A program made the position numbers and the translations under genes. The notes below the pieces were generated by a model that did not search any database, was not told the origin of the DNA, and saw only the letters and a program-made list of their open reading frames with translations. A stretch of DNA of 64,000 nucleotides from Candidatus Melainabacteria bacterium. GTDB lineage: Bacteria > Cyanobacteriota > Vampirovibrionia > 2-02-FULL-35-15. This document shows positions 1-7,986 of the stretch, piece by piece (the first letter of the stretch is position 1; the number at the start of each line of letters is the position of its first letter). The stretch covers positions 118,532-182,531 of the forward strand of contig JAHFBG010000004.1 in assembly GCA_023250155.1 (NCBI GenBank), read 5' to 3'.

Positions 1-353
1 ATTATATTTCTATGGATTTTAAGCTTCCAAGCTCAGCAGATACTGGGTTTTTATGGGATAAACACAAAGAGTTTTTAGAAATCTCATTAAATGCAAATAA
101 AAATACCTGGATAAAGATTGTTCTTACTAAAGAGACTACTTTTGAAGAACTCGTGAAATCAATTGAAATTGTAAAAGCTTTAAATACTAATTATAAGAAC
201 AATGTAGAAATATTTCTTCAACCAGTAACTAAAATCAATGGAATAGCTCCACCCGAAGAAATCTCTTTACTAAATATTCAGTCAGAACTATTGAAAATTT
301 ATCCACATATTAGAGTCATTCCACAAGTCCATAAATTAATAGATCAAATGTAA
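1..353 (+). CDS. queE: 7-carboxy-7-deazaguanine synthase, C-terminal part (cut by window edge)
   Basis: This is the end of a QueE-like radical SAM enzyme, which makes 7-carboxy-7-deazaguanine in the queuosine (preQ0) pathway. The reading frame is open through the left edge, so the gene begins outside the window. The radical SAM cysteine motif CxxxCxxC is not visible here. The visible part starts with SMDFKLPSS, like the conserved SMDxKxPSS segment of QueE. It ends with FLQPV and IRVIPQVHKLI, like the family's C-terminal QPV and PQxHK signatures. The gene converges on a pseudopilin gene, with a 32-bp palindrome between them. The family call is from recognised motifs; the substrate is inferred. 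Confidence 0.8.
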   Translation, partial: YISMDFKLPSSADTGFLWDKHKEFLEISLNANKNTWIKIVLTKETTFEELVKSIEIVKALNTNYKNNVEIFLQPVTKINGIAPPEEISLLNIQSELLKIYPHIRVIPQVHKLIDQM

Positions 354-363
354 TATCATTTTT

Positions 364-395
364 ACGTAGGGAATAGTCGCGACTATTCCCTACGT
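364..395. repeat. 32-bp perfect palindrome with core AGTCGCGACT (copy 1)
   Basis: The two 16-nt arms, ACGTAGGGAATAGTCG and its exact reverse complement, meet without a loop. The palindrome lies between convergent genes. It has no T-run directly after it on either strand, so it is not a classical intrinsic terminator. A related perfect palindrome with the same core occurs at 47234-47261. The two differ at three arm positions, and each change is compensated on the other arm. Confidence 0.85.
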
Positions 396-401
396 GGGTT
401 G

Positions 402-1310
402 TTAGTTTCGCGGAGTTACGACAATTTCAAACTCACTTTTTGCTGCCATTAGCCCAAGAAATAGTGTTGGTTGATCAATAATGATTTTTATTTTTACAGG
501 TTTATCTTTTTTGTAGTCCTGTCCTAAAAAAATATTTGTATCTGTTGATGAAAAAGGTTCAGTTAAAGAGCTGGCAGCAAAATTTCCACTGATAGGAATA
601 TTTCGTGATGCTTCTTTTAATAAGGCAAAATGATCTAAGAGCAGTCCATTTGTATTTGATGCAGTTTTTGTAGGTGAAACTGTTTGACCTTGTGCATTGT
701 TTACTTCATTGGAGCCAGACATCGTAGCCAATGAAGCTATATATTCTTCATCCTCTGGTAGTCTAGATTTGCGTAGCTCAAGTATAGGCGGAAAAAAAGG
801 CCAAGCTTTACTTTGATCTTCAGTATAAACTTTACTTTGATTTAAAAACTTAATGTATTTTAAAGTAAGGTATTTTTCTTTCTCAGATAGTTTCTTTCTT
901 TTTGTTAAGTTGTTTTGATACTCTAAAGGATTTTCTTTAGGTTTAGCAAAATAGTATAAAACATAGTTATAACCGGTTACATCACCAGTACCTTTATTAG
1001 AAGTTGGTTTTGTAAAGTAAATATATGGGGTACCATCACTAGCATCATCAGGAAGAGGTACTCCAAATGAAGTACCCTTGCTAACAGCTAATCGTTCTTT
1101 GTTTGCTTCTCGTAGCTCATCTGATATGGTTTTTATTGCTAGTTTTGCTTTTACTTGGGATAATCCTCTTGAATAACTTTGATAAAATAATTTCCATCCT
1201 TGGTCTGAATAAGCATATAATAAGCCTGTGACTATTCCAAGGATAGCAATAACGGCCATCAGTTCTAATAAACTGTAACCCTTGGGATTTCGAATTAATC
1301 TTCTATGCAT
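402..1310 (-). CDS. Type IV pilin-like / pseudopilin protein
   Basis: This looks like a prepilin-class protein of a type II secretion or type IV pilus system. The N-terminus has a short basic leader (MHRRLIRNPKG), then a prepilin peptidase site G|YSLLE with the conserved Glu at mature position 5. A hydrophobic helix of about 20 residues follows. The rest, about 270 residues, is a soluble domain rich in Lys and Ser that I do not recognise. A length of 302 residues suits a GspJ- or PilW-like minor pseudopilin better than a major pilin. No other pilus gene is next to it. Its ATG is the reverse strand of an ATGCAT that also supplies the start of the next gene. I see no Shine-Dalgarno sequence. 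Confidence 0.65.
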   Translation of the reverse strand: MHRRLIRNPKGYSLLELMAVIAILGIVTGLLYAYSDQGWKLFYQSYSRGLSQVKAKLAIKTISDELREANKERLAVSKGTSFGVPLPDDASDGTPYIYFTKPTSNKGTGDVTGYNYVLYYFAKPKENPLEYQNNLTKRKKLSEKEKYLTLKYIKFLNQSKVYTEDQSKAWPFFPPILELRKSRLPEDEEYIASLATMSGSNEVNNAQGQTVSPTKTASNTNGLLLDHFALLKEASRNIPISGNFAASSLTEPFSSTDTNIFLGQDYKKDKPVKIKIIIDQPTLFLGLMAAKSEFEIVVTPRN

Positions 1311-1898
1311 CTATTTTTTAAAGACCAAACTTACAGCAAGTTAAAAACTATTGTAGCTTTATTTGTTTACATATTTTGTTTGACTTATACACAAAGTCAT
1401 TCATGTGCCTTTGGAGAGGAACTAAAGCTACCAGATATACCGCCTCGCCCATCAATGAAAGAGTTATTGAAGTCGTTAAGTACAGATTTTGATAATCAAG
1501 AAAATAGTGCCAAGATAAAAACTTTAACAAGTAACCAAAAAGACAATAAATTAAAACCAAAGTTAAAAGCTTTTAGAGATATTTATACGAAAGAAAATAA
1601 ATATGATATAGCTTCTGAAAAATTGTTAAATATATCTTCTAATAAGCTTTTCTCGTTATTGTTAGATACTATAAAAACTTTTAATTTGTCGTTGACTGCA
1701 TTTGATACTGTAAGTAATGAAATTGTTGTAACAGACAGGTCAAAAAATAAAATCATAATTCATATAACAAGCGTAGAAGAGAATAAAAGTAAAATAAATA
1801 TTATTGGATATAGTTCAATTCTCTATCATGGAAAACAAAACTTAGAATACAATGTTAAAAGACTCTCTGGTGTTTTATCAAAATATGAAAAAAGCTAA
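1305..1898 (+). CDS. Hypothetical exported protein
   Basis: I do not recognise this protein of 197 residues. Residues of about 12-38 form a basic-then-hydrophobic N-terminal segment that looks like a signal peptide, ending near SHSCAFG. The rest is Lys/Asn-rich and mostly soluble, with an alternating C-terminal half (residues of about 110-185) that could form a small beta-rich domain. It is divergent from the pseudopilin gene, and the two start codons share the hexamer ATGCAT. It overlaps the start of coaE by 14 nt, so the two are probably co-transcribed. No Shine-Dalgarno sequence precedes the ATG. A later start is possible but would remove part of the signal peptide. Confidence 0.55.
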   Translation: MHLFFKDQTYSKLKTIVALFVYIFCLTYTQSHSCAFGEELKLPDIPPRPSMKELLKSLSTDFDNQENSAKIKTLTSNQKDNKLKPKLKAFRDIYTKENKYDIASEKLLNISSNKLFSLLLDTIKTFNLSLTAFDTVSNEIVVTDRSKNKIIIHITSVEENKSKINIIGYSSILYHGKQNLEYNVKRLSGVLSKYEKS

Positions 1899-2517
1899 CC
1901 TTACAGTTCAGCCAAATAAACCATATCTCATTGGAGTTACTGGAAATTTTGGTACTGGGAAGAGCACGATTGGAAAAATACTAGAGTCGAAAGAAGTATA
2001 TGTTATAGATACAGATGACATAGTAATGGATATTTTAAGATCAAAAAATAAAACTACTGACAAGATCATAAAAGCATTTGGAGAATCATTTGTTAATAAA
2101 TATTCTCTCGAAACTTTTTATATAAATAAAAAACTATTAGGAGAGTTGGTTTTTAAAAATCCACGAAAACGAAAAAAGCTAGAAGTAATAATTCATCCTG
2201 AGGTTTTTAAACGACTTAAAAAAAACAGAAACTCTAAGAAAAAATATAAAGTTATAGCAGAACTTGTACCTCTTCTATTTGAATGCAACTTGGGTAGCAA
2301 TTATGATGAGACTTGGTGTGTTAAATGTAATAGGAAAACTCAGTTTAAAAGACTATTAAAAAAAGGAATTTTACATAAAGATGCAGTTTTAAGAATTAAA
2401 ACCCAAATGCCACAAGATAAAAAATCTAAACTAGCTGACTATGTTATAGATAATTCTGGAAGTATTAGTAGTACAAAGAAACAGGTTTATGCACGACTTA
2501 AACAGATGGCTCTATGA
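1885..2517 (+). CDS. coaE: Dephospho-CoA kinase
   Basis: CoaE phosphorylates dephospho-CoA in the last step of coenzyme A synthesis. The P-loop GNFGTGKST follows LIGVTG near the N-terminus. The conserved DTDDIV segment follows, then IIHPEVFKRL, and PLLFE further on, all as expected in CoaE. At 210 residues it matches the family length of about 200. I chose the ATG at 1885 because an upstream in-frame ATG at 1852 would add an unconserved extension inside the preceding gene. The start still overlaps that gene by 14 nt. The 3' end overlaps the convergent hpf gene by 20 nt. Confidence 0.88.
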   Translation: MKKANLTVQPNKPYLIGVTGNFGTGKSTIGKILESKEVYVIDTDDIVMDILRSKNKTTDKIIKAFGESFVNKYSLETFYINKKLLGELVFKNPRKRKKLEVIIHPEVFKRLKKNRNSKKKYKVIAELVPLLFECNLGSNYDETWCVKCNRKTQFKRLLKKGILHKDAVLRIKTQMPQDKKSKLADYVIDNSGSISSTKKQVYARLKQMAL

Positions 2518-3067
2518 GTCCATAGTCCCCATCTTTTCTAAGGTAGAGAGTGTTTATTTGTTTTGTGTCTGAATTTATAAAAACATAAAAACCATGCTCT
2601 ATGAGATCCAGATGGAAGGTCGCTTCTTCTGGAGTCATTGGTTGAAGTTTAAATCGTTTTGATTTAATAATTTTACCTTCATGACCTTCAAGTGTTGCTA
2701 TTGGTGAAGTAAGTTCTACCATCTCGGCATTAATATGAGCTTTTTCCTTATGTTGGAAACTTCTATAATGTTTTGATTTATATTTTTGTATTTGCCTATC
2801 AATCTTGTCTGCTACAAGATCTATGCTTGCATACATATCTTCACTAGCTTGCTCTGAACGAATGATTTTTCCATCAAGAAAAATGGTAACTTCAGTAATA
2901 TTGCTTTCAGGAATACGAGGGTTTTTTAACACACTTAATTTAACTTTTACATCATGTCCTTTGATAACACCTTCATAATGATTTTCTAGTTTGTGTAATT
3001 TTTCAGTAACATAATCTTTAAGTGCTTGAGTCAGATGAATATTTTTCCCTTCAATTACTATTTTCAT
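2498..3067 (-). CDS. hpf: Ribosome hibernation promoting factor, long form
   Basis: Long HPF (LrtA/YfiA family) binds stalled ribosomes and forms inactive 100S dimers. The N-terminal 100 residues show the S30AE domain: MKIVIEGKNIHLTQALKDYV at the start, then a lysine-rich helix at DKIDRQIQKYKSKH. The C-terminal 55 residues, with KPM-like KLQPMTPEEA and FYVFINSDT followed by YLRKDGDYGLIEP, are the dimerisation domain typical of long HPF. At 189 residues the length is right. A GGAG lies upstream of the ATG, so translation initiation should be good. The upstream region up to pdxA carries several hairpins. Confidence 0.92.
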   Translation of the reverse strand: MKIVIEGKNIHLTQALKDYVTEKLHKLENHYEGVIKGHDVKVKLSVLKNPRIPESNITEVTIFLDGKIIRSEQASEDMYASIDLVADKIDRQIQKYKSKHYRSFQHKEKAHINAEMVELTSPIATLEGHEGKIIKSKRFKLQPMTPEEATFHLDLIEHGFYVFINSDTKQINTLYLRKDGDYGLIEPSV

Positions 3068-3152
3068 ATTTTTACTCCAATTTTTACCTTAGATTTACTC
3101 TTTTACTGTTACTGCCTACCTGGCATAATGTTTCTAAGCAAATGATTTACAA

Positions 3153-3258
3153 GGTAAGATTTTACCTGATTTATTCAGTAAAATCTGTAAAGTGTTATGA
3201 ATGACAAACCGGAAGCACTATGGAAAGCCGGTTTTGGGAGCACAGCGAAAAAACCGGC
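3153..3258. repeat. Block of overlapping hairpins between hpf and pdxA (repeat family B copy 1)
   Basis: An imperfect 12-bp hairpin spans 3157-3186, with arms AGATTTTACCTGA and TCAGTAAAATCT and loop TTTAT. A competing small hairpin, GGTAA-GATT-TTACC, lies at 3153-3166. Downstream, GCCGGTTTT (3227-3235) can pair with AAACCGG at 3206-3212 or with AAAACCGGC at 3250-3258, but not with both. The first hairpin resembles the one at 13779-13806 (same TTTAT loop, same bulge). The block could be a leader of pdxA, which starts 76 bp downstream, or a copy of a dispersed repeat. Confidence 0.6.
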
Positions 3259-3334
3259 GGTAGATAGAAAAAATGATAGATTATATCTTAGCAGAGAGAG
3301 ACTTACTAGATCTTTGAGGTAGCTATAAAATAAC

Positions 3335-4258
3335 ATGAAAAAAGAAGTCTTTATAGGTTTAACATATGGAGATCCAGCAGGAATTGGCCCAGAAATACTT
3401 TTAGAAACCCTAAAAAAGTGGAAATTTAAAAGCAAACCAATAATAATTGGGCTTAAAGAAATTGTTTTTACGACAAATAAAAAAAGATTAAAAGATAAAA
3501 ACTTAAAGCTTTTATCGGTGCCATCAAAACATACAGGACTACACTCATTCTTATGCTTGAAAGAAGCAGCTTCTATGGCTAAACAAAAAAAAATTGCAGC
3601 GCTTGTAACAGGACCAGTTTCTAAACAACTCATCAACAATGCAGGAATTAAATTTAAGGGACAAACAGAGGTTCTTGCTAAGTTTTGTAATATAAAACCA
3701 GAAAATGTAATTATGTTGTTTATAGCAGGGGATCTTAAAATAGCTTTATTTACAAGGCATATACCATTAAAAGATGTTTCCTCTAAACTAACAAAACATC
3801 AGTTAATAAATTTTATTTCTTTACTAAATAAAGAACTGAAAAAATGGTTTCATATAAAAAATCCTAAAATTGCTCTTTTAGGATTAAATCCTCATGCGGG
3901 TGAGACTAAACAACTTGGTACAGAAGAGAAAAGAATTATTATTCCGATCATAAACAAATTTAAAAAAGAAGGTATTAAGATATTTGGACCTTTGTCACCA
4001 GATGGAACATTAGCAAAAGCAGGACAGTACTACTTGAACAATAAAAAACAAGAATATGATGTATATATTTCTATGTATCATGATCAGGCACTTCCTATGT
4101 TTAAAGCAGTAGCTGGCATGGAAGGAGTTAATGTTACGCTTGGTCTACCTTTTTTAAGAGTATCGGTAGATCATGGTACTGCTTTTGATATTGCAGGGAA
4201 GAATATAGCTTCAAATGAGAGCTTGGTTAGTGCTGTTAAATTGGTTGATAATCTCTAG
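3335..4258 (+). CDS. pdxA: 4-hydroxythreonine-4-phosphate dehydrogenase
   Basis: PdxA oxidises 4-phosphohydroxy-L-threonine in the deoxyxylulose-5-phosphate-independent branch feeding pyridoxal phosphate synthesis. The N-terminus shows [14 protein letters not shown], the family signature. [38 protein letters not shown] and [11 protein letters not shown] follow in the expected order and carry the metal-binding His and Asp residues. At 307 residues it is slightly shorter than most members (about 330). It lies alone on the + strand. Only a distant GAGGT lies upstream of the ATG. The stop overlaps the convergent folE stop by 4 nt. Confidence 0.93.
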   Translation: MKKEVFIGLTYGDPAGIGPEILLETLKKWKFKSKPIIIGLKEIVFTTNKKRLKDKNLKLLSVPSKHTGLHSFLCLKEAASMAKQKKIAALVTGPVSKQLINNAGIKFKGQTEVLAKFCNIKPENVIMLFIAGDLKIALFTRHIPLKDVSSKLTKHQLINFISLLNKELKKWFHIKNPKIALLGLNPHAGETKQLGTEEKRIIIPIINKFKKEGIKIFGPLSPDGTLAKAGQYYLNNKKQEYDVYISMYHDQALPMFKAVAGMEGVNVTLGLPFLRVSVDHGTAFDIAGKNIASNESLVSAVKLVDNL

Positions 4259-4869
4259 GTTCTAATGAGCGACAATACTTCAGCTCTAGTGGCTTGATTT
4301 GTTTGGAAAATTCCTTTTAAGACTGATGTTACTGTTTTACTACCTGGTTTTTTTATACCACGCATGGACATACACATATGTTCTGCTTCCAGGACTACAG
4401 CAACACCTAATGGATTTAGTTTTTCTAAAATTGCATTTGCTATTTGTGTAGTCATTCTCTCTTGTATTTGAGGGCGTTTTGATGCACATTCAACGACACG
4501 TGCTATTTTGCTGAGTCCTGTAATTAACCCATTTTGTGGAAGGTAAGCTACATGTGCAATGCCATGAAATGGAAGTAAATGATGTTCGCATACACTATAA
4601 AATGAAATATCTCTAACTAAAATAACTTCATCATGGTCTTCTGTATAAGTAATTGTAATTTCATCTTTTGGATCTTTGTTTATACCAGAAAAGATTTCTA
4701 AATACATTCTTGCTACACGGCTTGGTGTCAGCAATAATCCTGACCTTTCATAATCCTCGCCAACTGCTGAAAGAATCTCGCGAATAGCATTTTCAATTTT
4801 TTCTTTTCTAGAATCTTGATCATTTTTAATAACATTTATAATGTTATTTTCTTGTATTTTTTCAGTCAT
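4255..4869 (-). CDS. folE: GTP cyclohydrolase I
   Basis: FolE converts GTP to dihydroneopterin triphosphate, the first step of folate (and queuosine) synthesis. The zinc and catalytic motifs are present: [11 protein letters not shown] with the Cys-Glu-His-His cluster, [15 protein letters not shown], and the C-terminal [15 protein letters not shown]. At 204 residues it has the normal length, with about 20 extra charged residues at the N-terminus. A GAGG lies upstream of the ATG. The FolE-QueE pair in one region fits queuosine synthesis, but queE is 4 kb away and in another transcript. Confidence 0.95.
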   Translation of the reverse strand: MTEKIQENNIINVIKNDQDSRKEKIENAIREILSAVGEDYERSGLLLTPSRVARMYLEIFSGINKDPKDEITITYTEDHDEVILVRDISFYSVCEHHLLPFHGIAHVAYLPQNGLITGLSKIARVVECASKRPQIQERMTTQIANAILEKLNPLGVAVVLEAEHMCMSMRGIKKPGSKTVTSVLKGIFQTNQATRAEVLSLIRT

Positions 4870-5017
4870 TTGTATTCCTCAATATAGTTTAAAGATAGAT
4901 TTTATCATTATCAAATGGCAATTATTATCTTGTTTGGAAAATTAAGGTTAATTTAACTATTAATGAGATAAAATAATGCGAACAGGGTAAAATGGTACAA
5001 AAGTCAACGATATCCCT

Positions 5018-5554
5018 ATGCAAAGAGTTTTATCAGTATTAGTAGAAAATGAATCTGGAGTCTTAACCAGAATAGCTGGTCTATTCTCAAGACGTGGGTT
5101 TAATATAGAGTCATTAACGGTGGGCCCTACTGAAAACCCTGCATATGCAAGAATTACAATAACAGTTAATGCAAACAATGTTGCAATTGAACAAATAACA
5201 AAACAACTTCATAAGCTTATAAATGTTATTAGAATAACGGATCTTACTGAAAGCAGTTTTGTAGATAGAGAGTTAGCCTTGATTAAAGTCGCATCAAATC
5301 CAAGCTCTCGTGCAGAAATAATTCAAATAGCTGACTTGTTTAGAGGACATATTGTAGATGTGGCTGAAGATATTTTAATAATTGAGGTTACAGGTGATCA
5401 GGGGAAGATAAATGCAATTGTTCACCTTTTAAACAAATTTGGTATTAAAGAAATTGCAAGGACAGGTAGAGTGGCTTTATCCCGAGGAGTAAAGCTAGAC
5501 CAAACACAGGTAGTTACTCAGAGGGTTCCATTTAGGATGGTGACTTCTAGTTAA
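5018..5554 (+). CDS. ilvN: Acetolactate synthase small (regulatory) subunit
   Basis: This is the regulatory subunit of acetohydroxyacid synthase, the first common enzyme of valine, leucine and isoleucine synthesis. It carries feedback inhibition. The N-terminal ACT domain (residues 1-75) starts MQRVLSVLVENESGVLTRIA and contains RRGFNIESLTVGPTE. The C-terminal half with ELALIKV and FRGHIVDVAEDILIIEVTG is the IlvN/IlvH C-domain. At 178 residues it is full length. The catalytic subunit gene ilvB, often adjacent, is not in the window. No clear Shine-Dalgarno precedes the ATG. Confidence 0.93.
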   Translation: MQRVLSVLVENESGVLTRIAGLFSRRGFNIESLTVGPTENPAYARITITVNANNVAIEQITKQLHKLINVIRITDLTESSFVDRELALIKVASNPSSRAEIIQIADLFRGHIVDVAEDILIIEVTGDQGKINAIVHLLNKFGIKEIARTGRVALSRGVKLDQTQVVTQRVPFRMVTSS

Positions 5555-5648
5555 GAATTAGTTAATAGTGTTTAGCTAGGCGCTAAATCCTGGGGATAGT
5601 TCTAAAACAGCATAATAAGGATTAAGCTTTAACCTTCTTATAACTAAG

Positions 5649-5691
5649 CCATGGTTTATTAACACTATCTGGTATTGTGCCATGGTTTATT
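5649..5691. promoter_or_regulatory. Two 12-bp direct repeats CCATGGTTTATT upstream of a coiled-coil gene
   Basis: CCATGGTTTATT occurs at 5649-5660 and again at 5680-5691, one upstream of the other in the 158-bp gap before the gene at 5713. The 31-bp period would place the two copies about three helical turns apart. ATAGTGTT near 5566 and AACACTAT near 5661 also form an inverted pair around the region. A regulator binding site is possible; nothing identifies the protein. Confidence 0.4.
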
Positions 5692-5712
5692 TATTTAAAT
5701 TAGGAGAATAAA

Positions 5713-6375
5713 ATGACAGATGTATTAACGGTGCAAGGGGTAGAAAAAGCAAGAACTATATCGGAGATAGAAAGCACCAGTAATTTTTTAAATAAAGATA
5801 GTGATTCAAGCAAAAGAATTGCAAATGAGCTTTTAAAAGAAAGTGAAAACTATTCTAACGACTCAAAGGAAAAGGCTAGCCAAGCAAGAGAATACTTACA
5901 TGCTGCAGATGCCTTTGATGCAATGGCTACAGCGGTTAGACATAAAGCAAATAAATTAAAAAACAATGAACTAGGTAATAATAAAGATCCAATTGAAGAA
6001 GTTAAAGCTGCAATGGAAGTGCCAGGGCAAGTTTTAGAATTTCCTATACCAAAAAATGCAACCCCTGAAGAGTTAGATTCTTTAGCAGATGCACTTGAAA
6101 ATAAAGCAAAAGAAAACAGAAGAAAAGCAGATGAATTGCTTAAGCAATCAGAAGATTCTGCAAGACTAGCAAAACAATTAGAAGAACAAATAAGCAAATT
6201 ATCTAAAAAAGGGATTGGTCTTTCAGACTTAGATGCAAAACTAGCCAGTGGTCATAGTGAAGGGTTAAACCTAGTATATAAGAAGCTTGGTATAAATCGT
6301 TTAGATAATGAATATAAAGACCAAATAGCAGCAAGTCAAGGACAGGCTCAAAGAGCACGGGAGCTGAGTAAATAG
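5713..6375 (+). CDS. Hypothetical coiled-coil protein (cluster A)
   Basis: I do not recognise this 220-residue protein. It is nearly all helical, rich in Ala, Lys, Glu and Asn, with long heptad-like stretches at about residues 30-85 and 115-165 separated by a Pro-containing linker (VPGQVLEFPIPKNATPEE). There is no signal peptide or membrane segment. A strong Shine-Dalgarno, AGGAG, sits 7 nt before the ATG. The next gene starts 10 nt after its stop, so the two are likely an operon. The two halves each contain an Ala/Lys-rich KA-x-E pattern, which may mark an internal duplication. Confidence 0.55.
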   Translation: MTDVLTVQGVEKARTISEIESTSNFLNKDSDSSKRIANELLKESENYSNDSKEKASQAREYLHAADAFDAMATAVRHKANKLKNNELGNNKDPIEEVKAAMEVPGQVLEFPIPKNATPEELDSLADALENKAKENRRKADELLKQSEDSARLAKQLEEQISKLSKKGIGLSDLDAKLASGHSEGLNLVYKKLGINRLDNEYKDQIAASQGQAQRARELSK

Positions 6376-6385
6376 TAGAGGAAAA

Positions 6386-6931
6386 ATGGTAGAGGAAAAA
6401 ATGGTAGGAGAAGTACAACAAGGAATGTTAAATGCTGTCCAAGGGCAAATGGATGGTTTAAAGGATAACGGTAATCCTCAAGATCAACAAAAATTCGGTC
6501 AATTACAAAACAGGTTTGAGCAATTACAAAACCAAAGGTTAGGTCTTGCAAGTAATGATGGCAATAACACTAACACTAAAGATAAGAATTCTAGTGCTAA
6601 TCCTCCCAATATACCCAAAATAGGAATGGGTATCTTGGACGGAATTAAAAGTAGCCTTCAAGGACTATTAAGCTTTATATTTAGTGGAGGTGCTTCTAAT
6701 CAACAAATGTATCCCAAATATGCTTCAGGTGCTGGACAAGCTCAGTCATTAGCTGCTCAAGCAATATCAATGGCTGGGGTTAGTGATGAAATAATGGCTC
6801 CTGCTATTCAACTCGCTAGAAGCGCAACAGAAGTTGCAGGTCAGCTTAGTGCTGAAGCTGAGCAAACATATACTGCATATAAAGATGATCTTGATAAAAC
6901 AAAACGTGACAAATCTTATAATCCTGCATAG
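6386..6931 (+). CDS. Hypothetical Gln/Asn-rich protein (cluster A)
   Basis: I do not recognise this 181-residue protein. The first 75 residues are Gln/Asn-rich and probably disordered or coiled (QNRFEQLQNQ). A short amphipathic or hydrophobic segment follows at about residues 83-102 (ILDGIKSSLQGLLSFIF). The rest is an Ala/Ser/Gln-rich helical region with QLARSATEVAGQLSAEAEQ. No signal peptide is visible. GAGGAAAA precedes the first ATG, and a second possible start lies 5 codons on. It follows the coiled-coil gene by 10 nt and is probably co-transcribed with it. Confidence 0.55.
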   Translation: MVEEKMVGEVQQGMLNAVQGQMDGLKDNGNPQDQQKFGQLQNRFEQLQNQRLGLASNDGNNTNTKDKNSSANPPNIPKIGMGILDGIKSSLQGLLSFIFSGGASNQQMYPKYASGAGQAQSLAAQAISMAGVSDEIMAPAIQLARSATEVAGQLSAEAEQTYTAYKDDLDKTKRDKSYNPA

Positions 6932-7000
6932 TTTTTCGATTGAATAAATCCTTACTTTGTAATGTGATTGAACGCTTTACCTCTAGCCAATTGCTATAGC

Positions 7001-7237
7001 TTAACCTATAAAGCTCTTTTGAAGTTGACTTATTCCAAATGCTAAACTTTTTTGCAAAATTCCTCTTGCTGTCATATCTAAACCATGTGAATTCATCTGT
7101 GTAGTTAATTCTTCTCGTTCTTCTCTTGTAGCTGTACCATCTGCCACTCTTTGCTGGATTGTTGAAATTCTTCTTTCTCTACCTGCTAATCTTCCGTCCG
7201 CTTGTCCTAATCTTGTTCCTACATCTCTAACAGCCAT
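7001..7237 (-). CDS. Small helical protein, 78 residues, Arg-rich and Lys-poor (cluster A)
   Basis: I do not recognise this protein with confidence. It is predicted helix-turn-helix: an Arg-rich first helix (RLAGRERRISTIQQRV), a charged turn (ADGTATREERE) and an amphipathic C-terminal helix (ILQKSLAFGISQLQKSFIG). Only two lysines occur, both near the end, against nine arginines. Size, two-helix layout and the amphipathic C-terminus resemble needle or inner-rod subunits of type III secretion (SctF/SctI), but this is pattern resemblance only. A strong GAGGAG lies 7 nt before the ATG. The gene stands alone between two + strand genes. Confidence 0.55.
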   Translation of the reverse strand: MAVRDVGTRLGQADGRLAGRERRISTIQQRVADGTATREEREELTTQMNSHGLDMTARGILQKSLAFGISQLQKSFIG

Positions 7238-7345
7238 GGTATATCTCCTCTTTATTCCTTTTATTTAACCCTCACTAATACAAAGAAACTTATTAACTTA
7301 TTTGATAGGACATTTGATTAATTTATTTTAATTAAGCTTTTTTTA

Positions 7346-7363
7346 GGTTAACAATTGGTTAAC
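7346..7363. promoter_or_regulatory. Paired GGTTAAC sites upstream of macro-domain gene
   Basis: GGTTAAC is repeated directly at 7346-7352 and 7357-7363. GTTAAC is itself palindromic, so the pair is also a near-dyad. TATACT-like hexamers follow at about 7369-7376 and could be the -10 element of the promoter for the gene at 7407. This would place a regulator over the -35 region. Confidence 0.35.
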
Positions 7364-7406
7364 GTTTTATACTATACTGATGTAAGAGAAAATGAAGATA
7401 TAAATT

Positions 7407-7919
7407 ATGACTAAGAGATTTACTATTATTAAAGGGGATATAGTTAAACAAAACGTTGAAGCTATAGTAAATGCTGCTCAGAACAATCCATTGTATGGAG
7501 GGGATCTCCCTAATCAAACACACTTATTTGCAGGACCTGAACTTTCAGAAGAATGCAAAAAACTTAAACTATCTGTTGGTGAAGCTATTATTACAAGTGG
7601 TTATAAACTATCTGCTAAGTGGATTATTCATACGTTTTGTCCAGAATGGAAAGGCGGAGACTATAGGGAGGACTATTATTTAGCAAAGTGTTATAGAAAC
7701 TGCTTTTCTTTAATTGAAAAGCACTCTATAAAAACTGTTGCATTTCCTAGTATGGGTACAGGTGGAGAGAAGTTTAATATACCGACTCGATTAGGAACTA
7801 CAATAGCAATAAATGAAATAAAAAAAGGTTTAGAGAAGAATCCTTCTATAGAAAAACTAATCCTTGTTTGTTGGGAGCCAGTTTCTTATGCTGCTTGTTT
7901 GCAAGCTCTACAGGCTTAA
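7407..7919 (+). CDS. Macro-domain protein (ADP-ribose binding), divergent
   Basis: Macro domains bind ADP-ribose and often remove it from proteins, nucleic acids or O-acetyl-ADP-ribose. The fold signature is clear: ITIIKGDIV-like start (FTIIKGDIVKQNVEAIVNAA), then GEAIITSGYKLSAKWIIHTFCP and FPSMGTGGEKFN. At 170 residues it is a stand-alone domain. In typical macro domains NAAN is followed by a GGGGVxGAIH loop. Here the segment reads NAAQNNPLYGGDLPNQTH, so the catalytic/ribose loop is altered and activity cannot be assumed. No Shine-Dalgarno is visible. A bidirectional terminator follows directly. Confidence 0.85.
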   Translation: MTKRFTIIKGDIVKQNVEAIVNAAQNNPLYGGDLPNQTHLFAGPELSEECKKLKLSVGEAIITSGYKLSAKWIIHTFCPEWKGGDYREDYYLAKCYRNCFSLIEKHSIKTVAFPSMGTGGEKFNIPTRLGTTIAINEIKKGLEKNPSIEKLILVCWEPVSYAACLQALQA

Positions 7920-7925
7920 AAAAAT

Positions 7926-7966
7926 AAAAAGACCTACTCCAAAAGAAGCAGGTCTTTTTATTTTTT
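7926..7966. terminator. Bidirectional intrinsic terminator
   Basis: AAAAAGACCT (7926-7935) and AGGTCTTTTT (7950-7959) form a 10-bp stem with a 14-nt loop and further partial pairing inside. A T-rich tract follows on the + strand, and the reverse strand also reads into T-runs. It can end transcription of the macro-domain gene (+) and of the small gene at 7987-8187 (-). Confidence 0.85.
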
Positions 7967-7986
7967 TAAGAAAACCCAGTCTTAGT

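Noticed and set aside
364..395. Intrinsic terminator between queE and the pseudopilin
   Set aside because: The palindrome is not followed by a T-run on either strand, and its related copy lies upstream of asnB. A dispersed repeat explains it better, although it may still slow transcription.
3175..3639. Open frame opposite pdxA
   Set aside because: It lies mostly inside pdxA on the other strand, and its composition is explained by pdxA coding constraint.
5850..6551. Minus-strand open frames within cluster A genes
   Set aside because: Antisense of lysine/glutamate-rich helices; no ribosome sites.
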